Positions 45,946 through 57,377 of a DNA stretch of 60,000 nt are shown one piece after another. The stretch's first letter is position 1. Each line of letters opens with the position of its first letter. Under the pieces are notes generated by a model, which saw only the letters and a list, made by a program, of their open reading frames with translations, ran no database searches and was not told the origin of the DNA. Source of the stretch: Adiantum capillus-veneris. Lineage: Eukaryota; Streptophyta; Polypodiopsida; Polypodiales; Pteridaceae. The DNA lies in NCBI GenBank assembly GCA_014529385.2, contig CM043958.1, positions 82,271,525-82,331,524 of the forward strand, written 5' to 3'. The position numbers were made by a program, and so were the translations under genes.

Positions 45946-46671
45946 CCTATGAGATCGAGTTACAATTGAAAATATGCTTTTGGAATTGTAATGGATACCC
46001 ATGGAATGCGGGGGTTGGCATTGATGAACTAACAAGCAAAGCCGATGTTGTAATTCTTGTTGAAACTTGGGACCATGATACACAAAGGATTAACGGCTTG
46101 GAGAATTACAATGTACATTCATTGATGTGGTCAAACAATCTTAAGCAATGAAGAGGACAAGGAGGGGTAGCATGTACGGTTAAGAAAGGATTGGAAGATT
46201 TTGTATCAATTTTGAAAGATGACAAGTACAAATGTTATGTATGGCTAAAAATTATTACACCAAAAAGAACACCCATTTTTGTAGCCAGTTGCTACATTCC
46301 TCATCATGATTCCCCCTTTTATGCTTGCATGGATAGAGATCAGCCATTTTTTGATTTAGAAGAGGACATTGCTTATTTCCAAGGAGAAGGTGCTGTTATT
46401 GTATTCGGGGATATGAATGCTCGCACAAAAGCATTGCAACATGATACTCAACAATTTGATATGCCATACATTTCAAGGGAGTTGGAGGAAGTTCACTTGT
46501 ATGATCGTTCTTCAATGGATGAGAAAGAGCCGGATCAATATGGAAAGTTACTTTTATACATGTATAGTAGCACGGGTATGCTCATTGCCAATGGTGTATC
46601 TTTGTGGAGTGGAACCAATGGATTTACATACAGGAGACATAATGGGGACAGTGTGATTGACTATATGCTAC
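45942..46671 (+). pseudogene. LINE ORF2 endonuclease domain (partial)
   Basis: Overlaps the ORF1 stop. Apurinic endonuclease-like signature in order: FWNCNGYPWN (start), ADVVILVETWD (catalytic Glu), VASCYIPHHDSPF, VIVFGDMNART (Asp/Asn), and DSVIDYML near the end, where the family has a catalytic Asp and then His. One TGA at 46149-46151. The domain would nick target DNA for target-primed reverse transcription. The RT and C-terminal parts are absent in this window. Confidence 0.8.
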
Positions 46672-47605
46672 TGTTGCAGGTCAGCAACGGTGGATAGCGG
46701 CCACCACTACATCAAGTCAAATCCCCGCCTTTTTGTATTAATTTTCTACTCTGAAGTCGAGCTTGTAATATTTTTGCTATTCAAATGTAAAGGGTTTATC
46801 TTCAGGGGCCATGGGCTTCCAAGTTGTACTGATTCCCAACTCAAGCACACAATTGATTATTGAGCCATGTATCTATGGGAAACCCTCCTCCCACAAGACC
46901 TAAGTATAAAGGTCAAAGTGAAGGGTTTTGTAAGGGGGATTTTATGAGTTAAAAAAACTCTCTGTGCGAGCAGCTTATCTATTTTTTTGTGTGTGCATCT
47001 TCTTTGATTGCTATCTTGTGCTGCACGAGTCGCATTGCAGAACCGAGACCAAAGGCGCGTTCAACTCATCGAGCTCTTCGATTCAACGCCAACCATTCGC
47101 CACGAGATGCTACTTCATGAGCATCGACCTACGGACTTACAGGTGAGTTTTAGGGAGTTTAGGGTAGATTTCAGCGAAACCAACCATAGAGTAGGGTAGC
47201 TCTCCCTTAGATGCAGCTGTAGAGACCATTTGGGACCGTTTCCGACAACTTCCATTTTGCTGTCAGACAGTAAGCATGTTTTCTGCCAGGGTGCAGAATT
47301 CAGGTTTGAGGGTCTAGGTAGCTTGGGGACATGTAGGAAATTGCCTACGGTGAGTTTCATGTCAAACCTAGGTCATTAGCCCAAGGTTTAGCTTAGTTTC
47401 GTGACGTACGAGGTTCTTGGCAGATTTGGGTATTCCCGCACACACATGACTTAGAGATCTTAGATGACCATTCCATAGGTATTCGACAAGAGGTTGACAC
47501 CCTCTTGGCACGCCTCCATGCCCTAATCGGGTTAGTGACGTCCCTAGTTGACATCTTTATGTGTTGAGTAGGTTCTCGCTTGCTACGAGCGACACTCGAA
47601 AAACA
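46672..47605 (+). repeat. Gypsy-C 5' LTR (left edge approximate)
   Basis: The right end is set by the PBS; the LTR ends near AAAACA. The left edge is placed at TGTTGCAGG (46672), where LINE similarity ends. TATA box at 46905-46910. There is a partial copy of the element's hairpin arm (GACAGTAAG at 47266-47274). Without the partner LTR the start cannot be proved. Confidence 0.5.
46905..46910 (+). promoter_or_regulatory. Putative TATA box of Gypsy-C
   Basis: TATAAA within CTAAGTATAAAGG, about 700 bp before the PBS, oriented with the element. Confidence 0.45.
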
Positions 47606-47607
47606 AC

Positions 47608-47630
47608 TGGCGTCGTTGCCGGGGACAATC
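47608..47630 (+). promoter_or_regulatory. Gypsy-C primer-binding site
   Basis: TGGCGTCGTTGCCGGGGA followed by CAATC. Identical to the Gypsy-B site except T for C at position 6, and two bases after the putative LTR end. Confidence 0.9.
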
Positions 47631-48179
47631 TACCTAGATTGGAGTGGATACCTTAGTGTGTGGTTATGGCTGTACGAAAAGAATCTTTCATTACTTTGCC
47701 AAAGTCGAGGTATCCTTGGCTTTGTTAGTCTAGGATAGGTGAGTTTATTGCCGCTGTCATTGTTAGTTTAGAGTATCATTGTAGTTTAGTGTAAAAGTTG
47801 TGTTTTTAGCATTCAGTAGCTTAAGAGTGTTTGGCTTAGTGTGTGCCAAAAGTGCATGTTAGGTCAAGCACAAAAACATCCAAAAAAAAACACACCTAAA
47901 AACTGCTTTTTCTTAGGATTTAGATACCATTCAGTGTTTTCTTTGTTGTTTTAGGGTTAGAATAAGTAGGACACATGTGTGGAGTGTTCTGGATGTGAAA
48001 GGTTCAGTTTACTTTGGATTTGCCCAAGGTTTGTGTGTTTGGTGCTGTAAAGTGACTGAAGTGACCTAGAAAATCCATCTTGGTGTACAAAGTTGGTATT
48101 AGTGTCCAAAAGCACTTAAAATCACCTCTAGTAACCACAGCAAGTGTCAGGTACCAAAAAAGCTGCAATCTCCAAGTCC

Positions 48180-48203
48180 AGACAGTAAGCGCTCTTACTG
48201 TCT
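48180..48203 (+). repeat. Gypsy-C hairpin copy 1
   Basis: Arms GACAGTAAG and CTTACTGTC with loop CGCT, plus one more A-T pair. Confidence 0.9.
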
Positions 48204-48486
48204 CCAGACCCAGATTTGGCCAACTGACGAAGCGAAAGCATGTACAAATGTTGTAGGCTCAGTAACAAGCAAGTTTGTGTAGTTATAATCCAAATTTGAT
48301 GTGTTTTGGTCTTGTCAAGTGCTTGGTATACACAACAAAATCTGCAAAAGTGACCATAACTCAAGCCAGCAAGCCCACAACCCAGGTGAAGACTCCAGAA
48401 GGTGAGTATAAGCCCAGGTAAGAGGTTCCTATTCTAGGAGTGTCAAAATACATCCTGTGAGCACAAAAAGTGCAATACTGTCCTCC

Positions 48487-48510
48487 AGACAGTAAGCGCC
48501 CTTACTGTCT
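48487..48510 (+). repeat. Gypsy-C hairpin copy 2
   Basis: Same arms, loop CGCC; 307 bp after copy 1. Confidence 0.9.
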
Positions 48511-48772
48511 CTAGTGCCCAATTTGTGATATCTGGCTTGCCACCTAATCTATACATTGAATGCATGTCTATATATAGTTTCTATACTGAGAAATACTTCA
48601 AATAGATAGTAAAAGTGTGTAAACTGCTTGCAGGGTGTACCAGGAGCCTGAGAGCACAGCCAGCTGGAAGTAAGGTAGCTTTCCAGGTTAGTGCATCCAA
48701 GGTTAAGCACGTTTCATGTTTTTGAGGTGAGGAGCTGTAGTACATTCAAGACATAGACCACTTAGGGACCAG

Positions 48773-51700
48773 GTGAGTCAAGTTTCTACGGAAGAGAGTG
48801 TCAATCAGACCACCCAGGTATCCTTAGGCCCAATCCCAGAGGATTACATCTCTGACACATCATCAGAAGATCTATACTATCAGACCATGGCAGGGGGACA
48901 ACCATCAGTGAACTTCAAAGAGGGAGTTAACTTTATGGGAGAATCCTCCAAAGACCATGAGAGACCTCCAGCAATCTTGCTGTATGCCTATAACAATGAA
49001 CAAGATGCCAGAATCTTCAAGGATTCTATGAACCATAGCTGTGTTTAGATTGGAGATAATCCAGTCGAATTACAGTATAGGGTCCTGGCCACTTATGATG
49101 ACAAAGAAGGTTGTATGGATGAACAAGGTGCTTACTACATGATAGTCAAAAGCCCTGATGTCGCAGACAAATGGGGACGAAATGCGTCCAAGACGAAAGC
49201 TGATGATGAGGTCGAGGATAAACCGCCTCTAGAGGAAAACAACAATAGAACCATGTTCAGATCTTTCACCACTAGAAGGCTTATGTCCGACAATCCTCGA
49301 TGGGGAATTTACAAAGCCTTTCCTGAAGAAACCGCTGCGTACTATGTCAATGAGGATGTAAACGAGAAAGAGGCTACTCCGGATAAGACTTTGTATGTCT
49401 ACCTCTTGAATGAGGATCTCTTATCTGACATAGAGGATCTCTTATCTGACTTTGTCCAAGAATTCACCAAACGTGGGATAAAGCATGACACAGTCTCACA
49501 AATATACTCTTTCAAACAACAAGAGAAAGAGAAAGTAAAGGAAGCCGCCTTGAGATTGAAGCAATATGTGGAGAGGTGTCCTCCCAGGGAGATCCCTCAA
49601 CAAGAAAGGCTAGCGTTGCTCTTCATAGAAGGGTTTCTAGACGAGAATCTCAAGAAGGATTTGCATATTCAAAGATGCCAAACATTAGATGAGGTTATCA
49701 AAGAAGCGGTATACTTGGTCGACAATTGCAATATATATGGAGAATCCCGAAAGGATTCGGATACCAGGTCAAGCGACTCGAGGGTGACTACCAGTGTTGT
49801 GAACACGGGACCAACAACCCCTGTGCGAACTGCTAGAGAAACCGATGCCCTTATAGACAAACTCCTTGAGAATTTCAACAATGCTGCGTTGGCACCTCAA
49901 CATGTGAGACAGCCACAATTACGCTTATGTAGCATCTGTGGAGGGAGTCATCCCACAACCCAGTGTCATGTGATGCAACCTCAGCCACTTGACCAACCTA
50001 GACTGCGGCAACAAAAGTGGTGTGAAATAGAACAAAAGTGGACAAATCATTCGACGGAAGAATGCTACCACCGAAGGGGATATGTGAGAGAAAGGCAGTA
50101 CCAGCCAAACCCTGTGTACCAGCCACAACAATGGCAATCCATTCCTCCATATCAGATGAATAGGGCACCACCACCACCACCTAGATATGCCATAGGACAT
50201 CTGGATGTTCAGCCAGAGCTGGAAAGAGCGAAACCTGTCCTTGGACATCAACCACCACTGCCAGGGGAAGCCCAGGCAGCAGTCATGTATGTGTATACAG
50301 ATCAGCCAATAGAGGAAAGAGCCTTAGTGCCTACATCGCCCTACCACACGGACGAGAACTATGGATGTGGTCAAACTATAGAACTCAGTACAGCAGGGGG
50401 GGAGATGTATGATCCATGGATGTCGAATCCTACCACCAGTTACATTCCACAACCAGACACTTCCATGATGTCTAACGAGGGAGTGACTGTGGGTCAAGGA
50501 ACTTTGATGTTCATAGCTAATCAACAGGGAGGAATGAAGCCAAGATCTTATCCTCCAAGGCAAAATTTCACCCCGCAACCTCCTCAACAACCACCAAGAC
50601 CATTGGGACCATGTTACCGGTGTGGTGGAGATCATTTGATGAACAGTTGTCCAGTGGGGGAACAGAGTATCAAACCTCAGTGTAATCAATGCGGAATCAC
50701 CCACTTGTATACCGACTGTCCAAACAAAACCGACAATAAAGGAAAAGCGACCATAAGTAAGATTGGAGTGATACCTTCTTTGAGTGGATCGGAGACTGAA
50801 GCGACTGTACCTGTCAAGGCAGTTACACGAGCTCAAGCTAAGGGGAAAGAAGGTGAGAAAAAGGATGAAGGCCAAGAGAGAGCTAGTCAAGCTCCTAGTC
50901 GAAGGGTAGAAAGACGTAAAATCCGCTCTAAGGAGAGAGCTAGAAATCATCATAAATACAAGACTCTATCTGCTGAGCTTGCAAAAGCTCAAGAGCAATT
51001 GCAACAACATATTTCTGGAGTAGCATCTAATTCTGGGGAAGCAAAACCAAACAAGATAGATGACACAAACAACCAGGAAAAGAAAGATAAGGAGAGCAGT
51101 AGCCTAAGTTCAGGTGGATCAGTCCTGGTTGAGAAGGTGTGTGAACCCTTAGATGCTATAATAAAAGCCTATGAAGCCAGGATAGAAACGTATCGAACTC
51201 AGGCAAGTCAATGGCTGACTTATCCAAATGCAGAGCTGGAGAAACAGAGGTTCGAAATGTGCAAACAATTGATCCAAACAGCTCAGGCATTATTAGAAAA
51301 GCCTCCTGCGATGCCAGTTAAGGAAAGGATAAGTCAACAACCTCCATTTGACCTAAAATCTGATATACCTGAGGAGGTGAATGTTCCAGAAGCTAGCTTC
51401 AAAGAACCAAAAGAGAAATCTGATCCACAAGTAAAGATTGAAGAATCGAGGGCTGAAGAAGAGAGCAAAAGACAAGACTTGGACCATAGAGTGGCGGAAA
51501 ATAGCATAGAAAAATCCATCTATAAAGAACCACCCATGGCACTTGAAGTCAGAGATGATTGGCCTCATAAATTGTGGGAGCTAATTAGAAACGCCAAAGA
51601 TGGAAGCATGACACTCGAGTCAGCTCCTCTAGAGGAAGTTGATGTAGAACGCCAGATGCCCGATCTAGATGCTGGGTCGATGTATGGAGACATAGGGTCA

Positions 51701-53152
51701 GAAAAATCGACAGAGAGCATAGATGAAAATCTTAAGGAACTCCCTGCTTATCAAGGCGAATATGAAGCCAAGTCTGACATTATGATCCTTCCGTCTCAAA
51801 GAAAGTCGTTCAAGCCAACCTTAGACTCTAACGAGCTTCATGAGTTGCTGTCCACGCAAGTGAGATGCACTTTAACGTTGGCAGAGATGCTCAAGATACG
51901 ACCACATATGTGGAAAGAAGTGAGCACATGCTTAGAGAAATTGGGTCTAAAGGATTTGCAAGAGACGCTTGAAGCAGAGTTGGGTGACAATCAAAAGACA
52001 AAAGCTAGTGTCAAACTTGTACCAGTAAATAAAGTTGGAGATTACTGTGAAGGTGAGGAAGGCAACACGATGCTACCACTGGAGTTCAATGATGTCAAAA
52101 CCATGGCAATTTTGGATAGTGGAGCAGGTGTATCCATAGTCACAAAAGATCTTTGGGAGAAATGGGGAAAACCAGCACTCCGAAAGACCAAAATGAAGCT
52201 ACAATTAGCCAATGGTTATGTCGAAAGACCCTTGGGAATATTGGAAAAAATCATCATAACGTCGTGTGGTATAGAATATGAGCATAAGTTCGCAATAGTT
52301 GATTTCAGTGACAAGAATAACTATGAAGTTATTCTTGGAAGACCCTTCATGCGCCAGCTCATGATGATACAAGACTGGGGCTACAACTACCTATATCTTC
52401 GCCACATGGACAACATCACAAGGATAAACCTCGAAGATTACTCTTATCGTGATGTGCAGCGAACACCTGTGGAGGATTTTGACTCAGCCACAGCAGCTAA
52501 TTCCGAAATTCAAGCATTTCTGGTCGAAAAACCTCAACTATGGATGTGCGGAGCTTCAGACAATGGAAGCTTGGATAGAAATGAGTGCAAACTGGAAAGA
52601 AGTGTAGTGGATGATGCACATATTGCAGAGCCATTTCCAGAAGAAGCCTTCGAGCCTTTGGAATGGATGCAGATCTTAGCTACACTTGATGTAAGCACTA
52701 ACGAGACCACTCCCACAAAGTTTTGTGACAGTGAAGGTTTGGACTTAGTCCCCCTACGCATGCTAAAAGCACTTCACACGATAGACAAAGGCAATGAGGA
52801 GACTACAATGGTCAATGAAGTTGATGAGATAGAGAAGCAAGTCCAATGCCGGACAATTCAAGACGAAATCTCTATCAGGGACTTAACTCCTTGCTCTTCC
52901 GCTCTAGAGACGATAGACGACACTCAGTCAAAAAACGAAGGGATCCAAGGAGAGTGCCTCTTCATAGAAGATGCAGATGACGAACACTCAACTGGGAAGC
53001 ATAGTGAGTCTGAGGATGAAATGAGGATTCCTTTGACGATACCTAGACCACCCCACTATAAATTGCAGCGCTACAAGAGGAAGATCCAGGAAAACCAACC
53101 CGATGCCGGAGCTAGAAAGCGAATTACAGTTCTTAATTCTAGTCAAGACTGA
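48773..53152 (+). pseudogene. Gypsy-C gag and retropepsin PR1
   Basis: Open from the donor-like GTG at 48773. The first ATG is 48887 in a good context (ACCATGG). One TAG at 49046-49048, then 1345 open codons. Residue numbers count from 49115. The capsid-like region includes SDFVQEFTKRGIKHDTVSQI, PPREIPQQERLALLFIEGFL and a short internal repeat (DLLSDIEDLLSD). Cys/His motifs are CSICGGSHPTTQC, CYRCGGDHLMNSC and CNQCGITHLYTDC. A long charged, partly coiled linker follows. Protease: AILDSGAGVSIV (Asp about 1001) and VILGRPFMRQL. Here the catalytic DSG is intact, unlike Gypsy-A/B. Confidence 0.9.
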
Positions 53153-53207
53153 AGACTGCATTAAAGATGGGGTAACGTGGATGTATTTCAGAGAAACAAA
53201 ATGAAGA
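53153..53207 (+). other. Gap between gag-PR1 and pol frames
   Basis: 55 nt holding stops in the pol frame (last TGA at 53202-53204). Gag is in a different frame from pol. In Gypsy-B the same passage is one frame, so the break may be mutational or may need reinitiation at ATG 53208. Confidence 0.6.
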
Positions 53208-55469
53208 ATGAAGAATCAGCCACCTAAAAAAGAACTTGAGGCTAAAAGCAATATTTCCGCTAAAAAAGCGCGACGTGAACGACGACGAGAGAATTTAGCC
53301 AAGAAAAGCTTGCACACTAACGAAGAATGGACCACAGAGCCATCAAATAGCATAGAAGGAAGCGGTTCAGTGCAGGATGGTATCAGTGTTCCTTCCCACT
53401 ACAAGCGATATACTATTCAGGATAGGCGTATATGTTTGGAACAGCCTGTTCGAGAGAAGAAACAAGTCGGGACATCGTATGATGGTTCTGAAGAAGCGAA
53501 GAGAATTGATTTGGCAAACCCTGGAGAAGAGCCTAAACCTGCCTACATTGCCACGGATCTTACTCCAGAGGAAGAGTTAACATTAATCGATGCCCTTAAG
53601 GAGTATAGGGATGTTTTTGCTTGGTCTTACAAGGACTTGAAGGGTGTGGATCCTGTTATCTGTCAGCACACCATTCCCCTAAAAGCCGATGCAAAACCTA
53701 GCAGACAACGTCCATATACGTACAACAAAACCTTTTCTAGAAAGATAAAGGAAGAGATAGACAAACTTATGGAAGCAGAATTCATCTATGAGATTGAACA
53801 TACGGAATGGGTGTCACCTATTGTGGTTGTCCCCAAAAAGAATGGCAAATTACGAGTATGTGTCAATCTTAAGAAAGTGAACGCTGCTACAATCAGGGAT
53901 AACTATCCTCTTCCCATAACCGAACACGTGCTAGAGAGAGTAGCAGGCAAAAGAGCGTATAGTTTTCTGGATGGATTCTCTGGTTACAATCAACTAGGGA
54001 TCAAGCCAGAAGATCAACACAAAACCGCTTTTGCTACAGAATGGGGCATATATGCGTATAGAGTGATGCCATTTGGGCTCACCAATGCACCAACAACCTT
54101 CCAGAGACTGATGAGTCACGCATTCAAGGAGTATCTTCGAAATTTCTTGGAAATCTATATGGATGACCTGTGTGTTCATTCCCTTACGAGAGCTGAACAT
54201 GTAGTTCACCTTAAGAAAGTCTTTGAGAAGTGTAGAACATATAGAATCTGCCTGAATCCTGAAAAATGCATATTCATGGTTAGACAAGGGAAGATATTAG
54301 GGCACATAGTGTCCGCAAATGGGATATCCACAGATCTTGAAAAGATTAAAGTCATAATGGAATTACCCAGACCTACAAATGCCAAAGGCGTGCAAGCTTT
54401 TATGGGCCATTGTGGATACTATCGCAGATTTATCTACATGTATGCTGTGATTGCACGACCTTTGTATGCCCTTATCACTAAATTCAAATGGACTGAAGAA
54501 TGTGAGGAATCCTTTAGAAAGCTGAAGGAAGCGCTGATCATGGCTCCTATCCTCAAGGCTCCAGATTGGACGAAAGAATTCCATGTTCACATAGATGCTT
54601 CAGCTATAGCGATTGGGTGTATCTTAGCTCAACCTGGTGACAGTAATATGGATTTCCCAATATCTTACGCCAGTAGACAACTGAATAGTGCTGAGAAGAA
54701 TTATACCACCACTGAAAGAGAAGGTTTGGGAATGATATACACTGTAAAGAAGTTCAGACACTATCTTCTAGCCAATCATTTCACCTTCTTTGTAGATCAT
54801 CAAGCACTACTCTACTTGGTGAACAAACCATGCAATACGGGAAGAATCGTCAGATGGTTCATCATATTGCTAGAGTTTGACTTCACTGTAGTAGTTAAAA
54901 AAGGTACAACCCACCAACGAGCTGATCATCTGTCTCGAATCTTAAGCGGAGAGCCACCAATGGGGATTGATGATGATCTGCCTGACACTTACCTTTTCAA
55001 TATAGAAATGATTCCTCGATGGAGTCACAAAATCTTCCAAATCCTGTCTATCGGACAAGTTTCAGTAGGGCCTGAACGACTGATGTCACCAGATGTGGTC
55101 TTTGAAAGCAAGAACTTCAAGCTGATTAGTGGAAGATTGTATTGTCAAAATGCTGACGGTATATTCCAATTATGCATTGAGCCAAATGAGATTCCACTAT
55201 ATCTGGCTGAAGCTCACACAGAGGTCATTGGAATACATCACGGATTCCACCAGACTTCCAGGAAGTTGAATCGACTTAGAGTGTATTGGCCACGGATGAA
55301 GAAGGATGTGCACAAGTACATTCGAGAATGTGCACGATGCAGAGCCAAACCATCGGTGGATCATGCCACCTTATACCAAGTGACCATACCACCTAAATGG
55401 AGTCAGTATATAGTCGATTATCTTAAGGGGACTCCATTTCCCGAGAAAATGAGCAAGACAAGGGAATGA
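53208..55469 (+). pseudogene. Gypsy-C RT, RNase H and first H2C2 zinc domain
   Basis: 753 codons ending in TGA at 55467-55469; the frame continues directly after it. RT: VSPIVVVPKKNGKLRVCVNL, YSFLDGFSGYNQL, MPFGLTNAPTTFQRLM, and intact YMDD at residues 317-320. RNase H: VHIDASAIAIGC (about 461), TTEREGLGM (about 501), VDHQALL, RADHLSR. It then runs PRWSHKIFQIL into an integrase-type zinc domain with EAHTEVIGIHHGFH and CARCRAK (about 668-711). The linker PKWSQYIVDYL follows and leads into a second such domain in the next segment. The basic N-terminus (KKARRERRRENLAKK) resembles a nuclear or RNA-binding signal. Confidence 0.92.
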
Positions 55470-57377
55470 GCGATAATAAAGGAAGCAGAAATGTATCAAC
55501 TGATTGGCAATCAATTGTATAAACGAAACAAAGACAATCAGTTAAGGCTATGTGCATCGGAAAGAGAATACCTGCCAATCCTACAGGAAGCACATGCAGG
55601 GCAGGCTGGTGGCCATTTCTTAGCAGAACGCACTGCGCAATTGATTATGTTTGCAGGGATATGTTGGCCGACACTCCTTCAAGACGCGGAGATGTATGTC
55701 AAGCGATGTGACGATTGCCAACGTGCAAAAGTTCCTATGCGAAAGGACCATATGCCTCTTAGACCTATGCTAGGAACTAGAGCATTTTCCAAATGGGGAA
55801 TTGATTTCGTGGGTCCGATCACACCGGCCTATAGGAGTCACGCTGAATACATCATTGTGGCTACAGATTACTTAACGAAATGGGTCGAAGCAAAAGCCAC
55901 AACTAAAAATGATGCACGTACCACCGCTCAGTTTCTATATGAAGAAATTTTCACCAGATATGGGCTACCCATAGAAATAGTCACTGACCGAGGAACCCAC
56001 TTTGTCAATGAAGTGATTGAATACTTGCTTGACAATTTCCTTGTCATACATAAGAAGTCAGCTCCATATCACCCGCAAGCCAATGTCTTAGCGGAGAGCA
56101 CAAACAAAGTCTTATGCACAGTGCTCACAAAAATAGTGAATAACAATAGGACTGATTGGGACCAGAAATTGCACGCTGCAATTTGGGCATATAGAGTGGC
56201 CTATAAGACTGTCCTAAATACAACACCATACAATATGGTGTATGGTCTTAATGCAATATTGCCAATGGAATTCCTAATTCCTACTTTAAGAGTGGCACAA
56301 GCACTCGAATGGACAGGTCATGAGCTCATACAACGCCTAGATGACCTAGAGAAACTTGATGAAACAAGAATGAAAGATGTCATAGGCATCTACGCGCAAA
56401 AGCGCAGAATGAAGGAGTTCCATGACAAGCACCTGATAATGAAAGAATTTCAGAAAGGTGATTATGTGCTTGTCTACAAACTCAAACAAAAAACCAAGAA
56501 ATTGAAGAAGCAAGGCATGGGACCCTATTTGATTATAGATATATCATCTAGCGGGGCCATCAAACTTGCCACATTAGAGGGAGAGGAGATGCCTAATTGG
56601 ATTAGTGGATGCAGGTTAAAGAAATATCATCTCCCGCTAACTCCAGAAATGCTTGAGAGGGTGCATGCAGCTGGTTGTCGAAAAGCTACAGCCAAATTTA
56701 TCAAAGAAGAAGCTCAAGAAGAAGCACGGCTTCGACAACTCAAACGAAAGCAGCAACAACAGGGATTCAACAAGCAAAAGTGGACTCGGATGTATCAGAT
56801 TACTCCTTTTGATCTGGATGATGAAGATGTTGATCCTTGCATTCCGATTGAAGTGACCCTGGATAAAGTTCCAACCTATGCCTTATTGGATTCAGGAGCT
56901 CATTACAACTACGTCACATACAGTTTCTTTAATCAACTGAAAGGTGTTCAGTTAGTGCCAGAATTTCGCTCCTGTGAAGCCTTCAATAATGCAATTATCA
57001 TAACCAAAGGCTGGGCGGAGATACCCTTGTATATCAATGGCCTGCTGTGCACTCATCAATTTCATGTGTGCGATGTTCAAGATGATTATTCCCCCATCAT
57101 ATTTGGTACAACCTGGCAAAGGAGATACATAGCTTATTTGCACTGGTTAGGTAATCAAATGTACTTTCAAGCAGAGGGAAAGGTCAGCAATGTGTTGTTT
57201 GGAAGCGAGGAGGAGGTCCCTCATCAGCAAGTACGAGAAAACAATAAGAAATTCCTTCCTCCACCACCTGCACCTGTTTCAGCAACTGTACAACCGTCAC
57301 AGTCAAAGGAAACTGTTGATGCTGCATGTCGGGTCAGCATTGAAGAACCAGTGTCACAACCTGCACTTCCTCACACC
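55470..57377 (+). pseudogene. Gypsy-C second zinc domain, integrase and PR2
   Basis: In frame with the RT segment. H2C2: EAHAGQAGGHF...CDDCQRAK (about residues 32-75 counting from 55491). Integrase core acidic residues lie in VATDYLTKW (about 125), VTDRGTHF (about 165) and LAESTNK (about 202). A DNA-binding end with KKQGMGPYLI is followed by a basic Gln/Lys linker (LRQLKRKQQQQG). Then the second retropepsin-like domain: YALLDSGAHYNYVTY (Asp about 467, 56889-56891), a beta-rich middle (GWAEIPLYINGLLCTHQFHV) and PIIFGTTWQRRY in place of the ILGRPF motif. The arrangement matches Gypsy-B. Confidence 0.9.
56860..57180 (+). other. Second retropepsin-like domain (PR2), Gypsy-C
   Basis: DSG at 56889-56897 within ALLDSGAH, and IIFGTTW at about 57097-57120. 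The distance between these (about 70 residues) is like that between LDSGAG and ILGRPF in the canonical PR1 of the same element (about 75 residues). Fold assignment is by motif only. Confidence 0.65.

Larger units (their letters stand above)
45040..46671 (+). mobile_element. LINE (L1-like) 5' half, cut by Gypsy-C
   Basis: A non-LTR element with ORF1 (45040-45945) and the beginning of ORF2 (endonuclease, 45942 to about 46671). The RT half is missing: coding similarity stops just after the endonuclease motif SVIDYML, where the Gypsy-C LTR appears to begin. Most genomic LINEs are 5'-truncated, whereas here the 5' end survives and the 3' end is displaced, probably beyond the window. Confidence 0.75.
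47631..48772 (+). other. Gypsy-C leader with hairpins and donor-like sites
   Basis: Non-coding. It holds two copies of the hairpin (48180-48203, 48487-48510) and several GT-type splice-donor-like sequences (around 48409, 48417). The clearest is CCAG|GTGAGT at 48769-48778, exactly where the gag frame opens. Confidence 0.7.

Noticed and set aside
54900-55200. A second (archaeal-type) RNase H as in Tat/Ogre elements
   Set aside because: The stretch between RNase H and integrase has zinc-domain motifs and no RNase H catalytic pattern.
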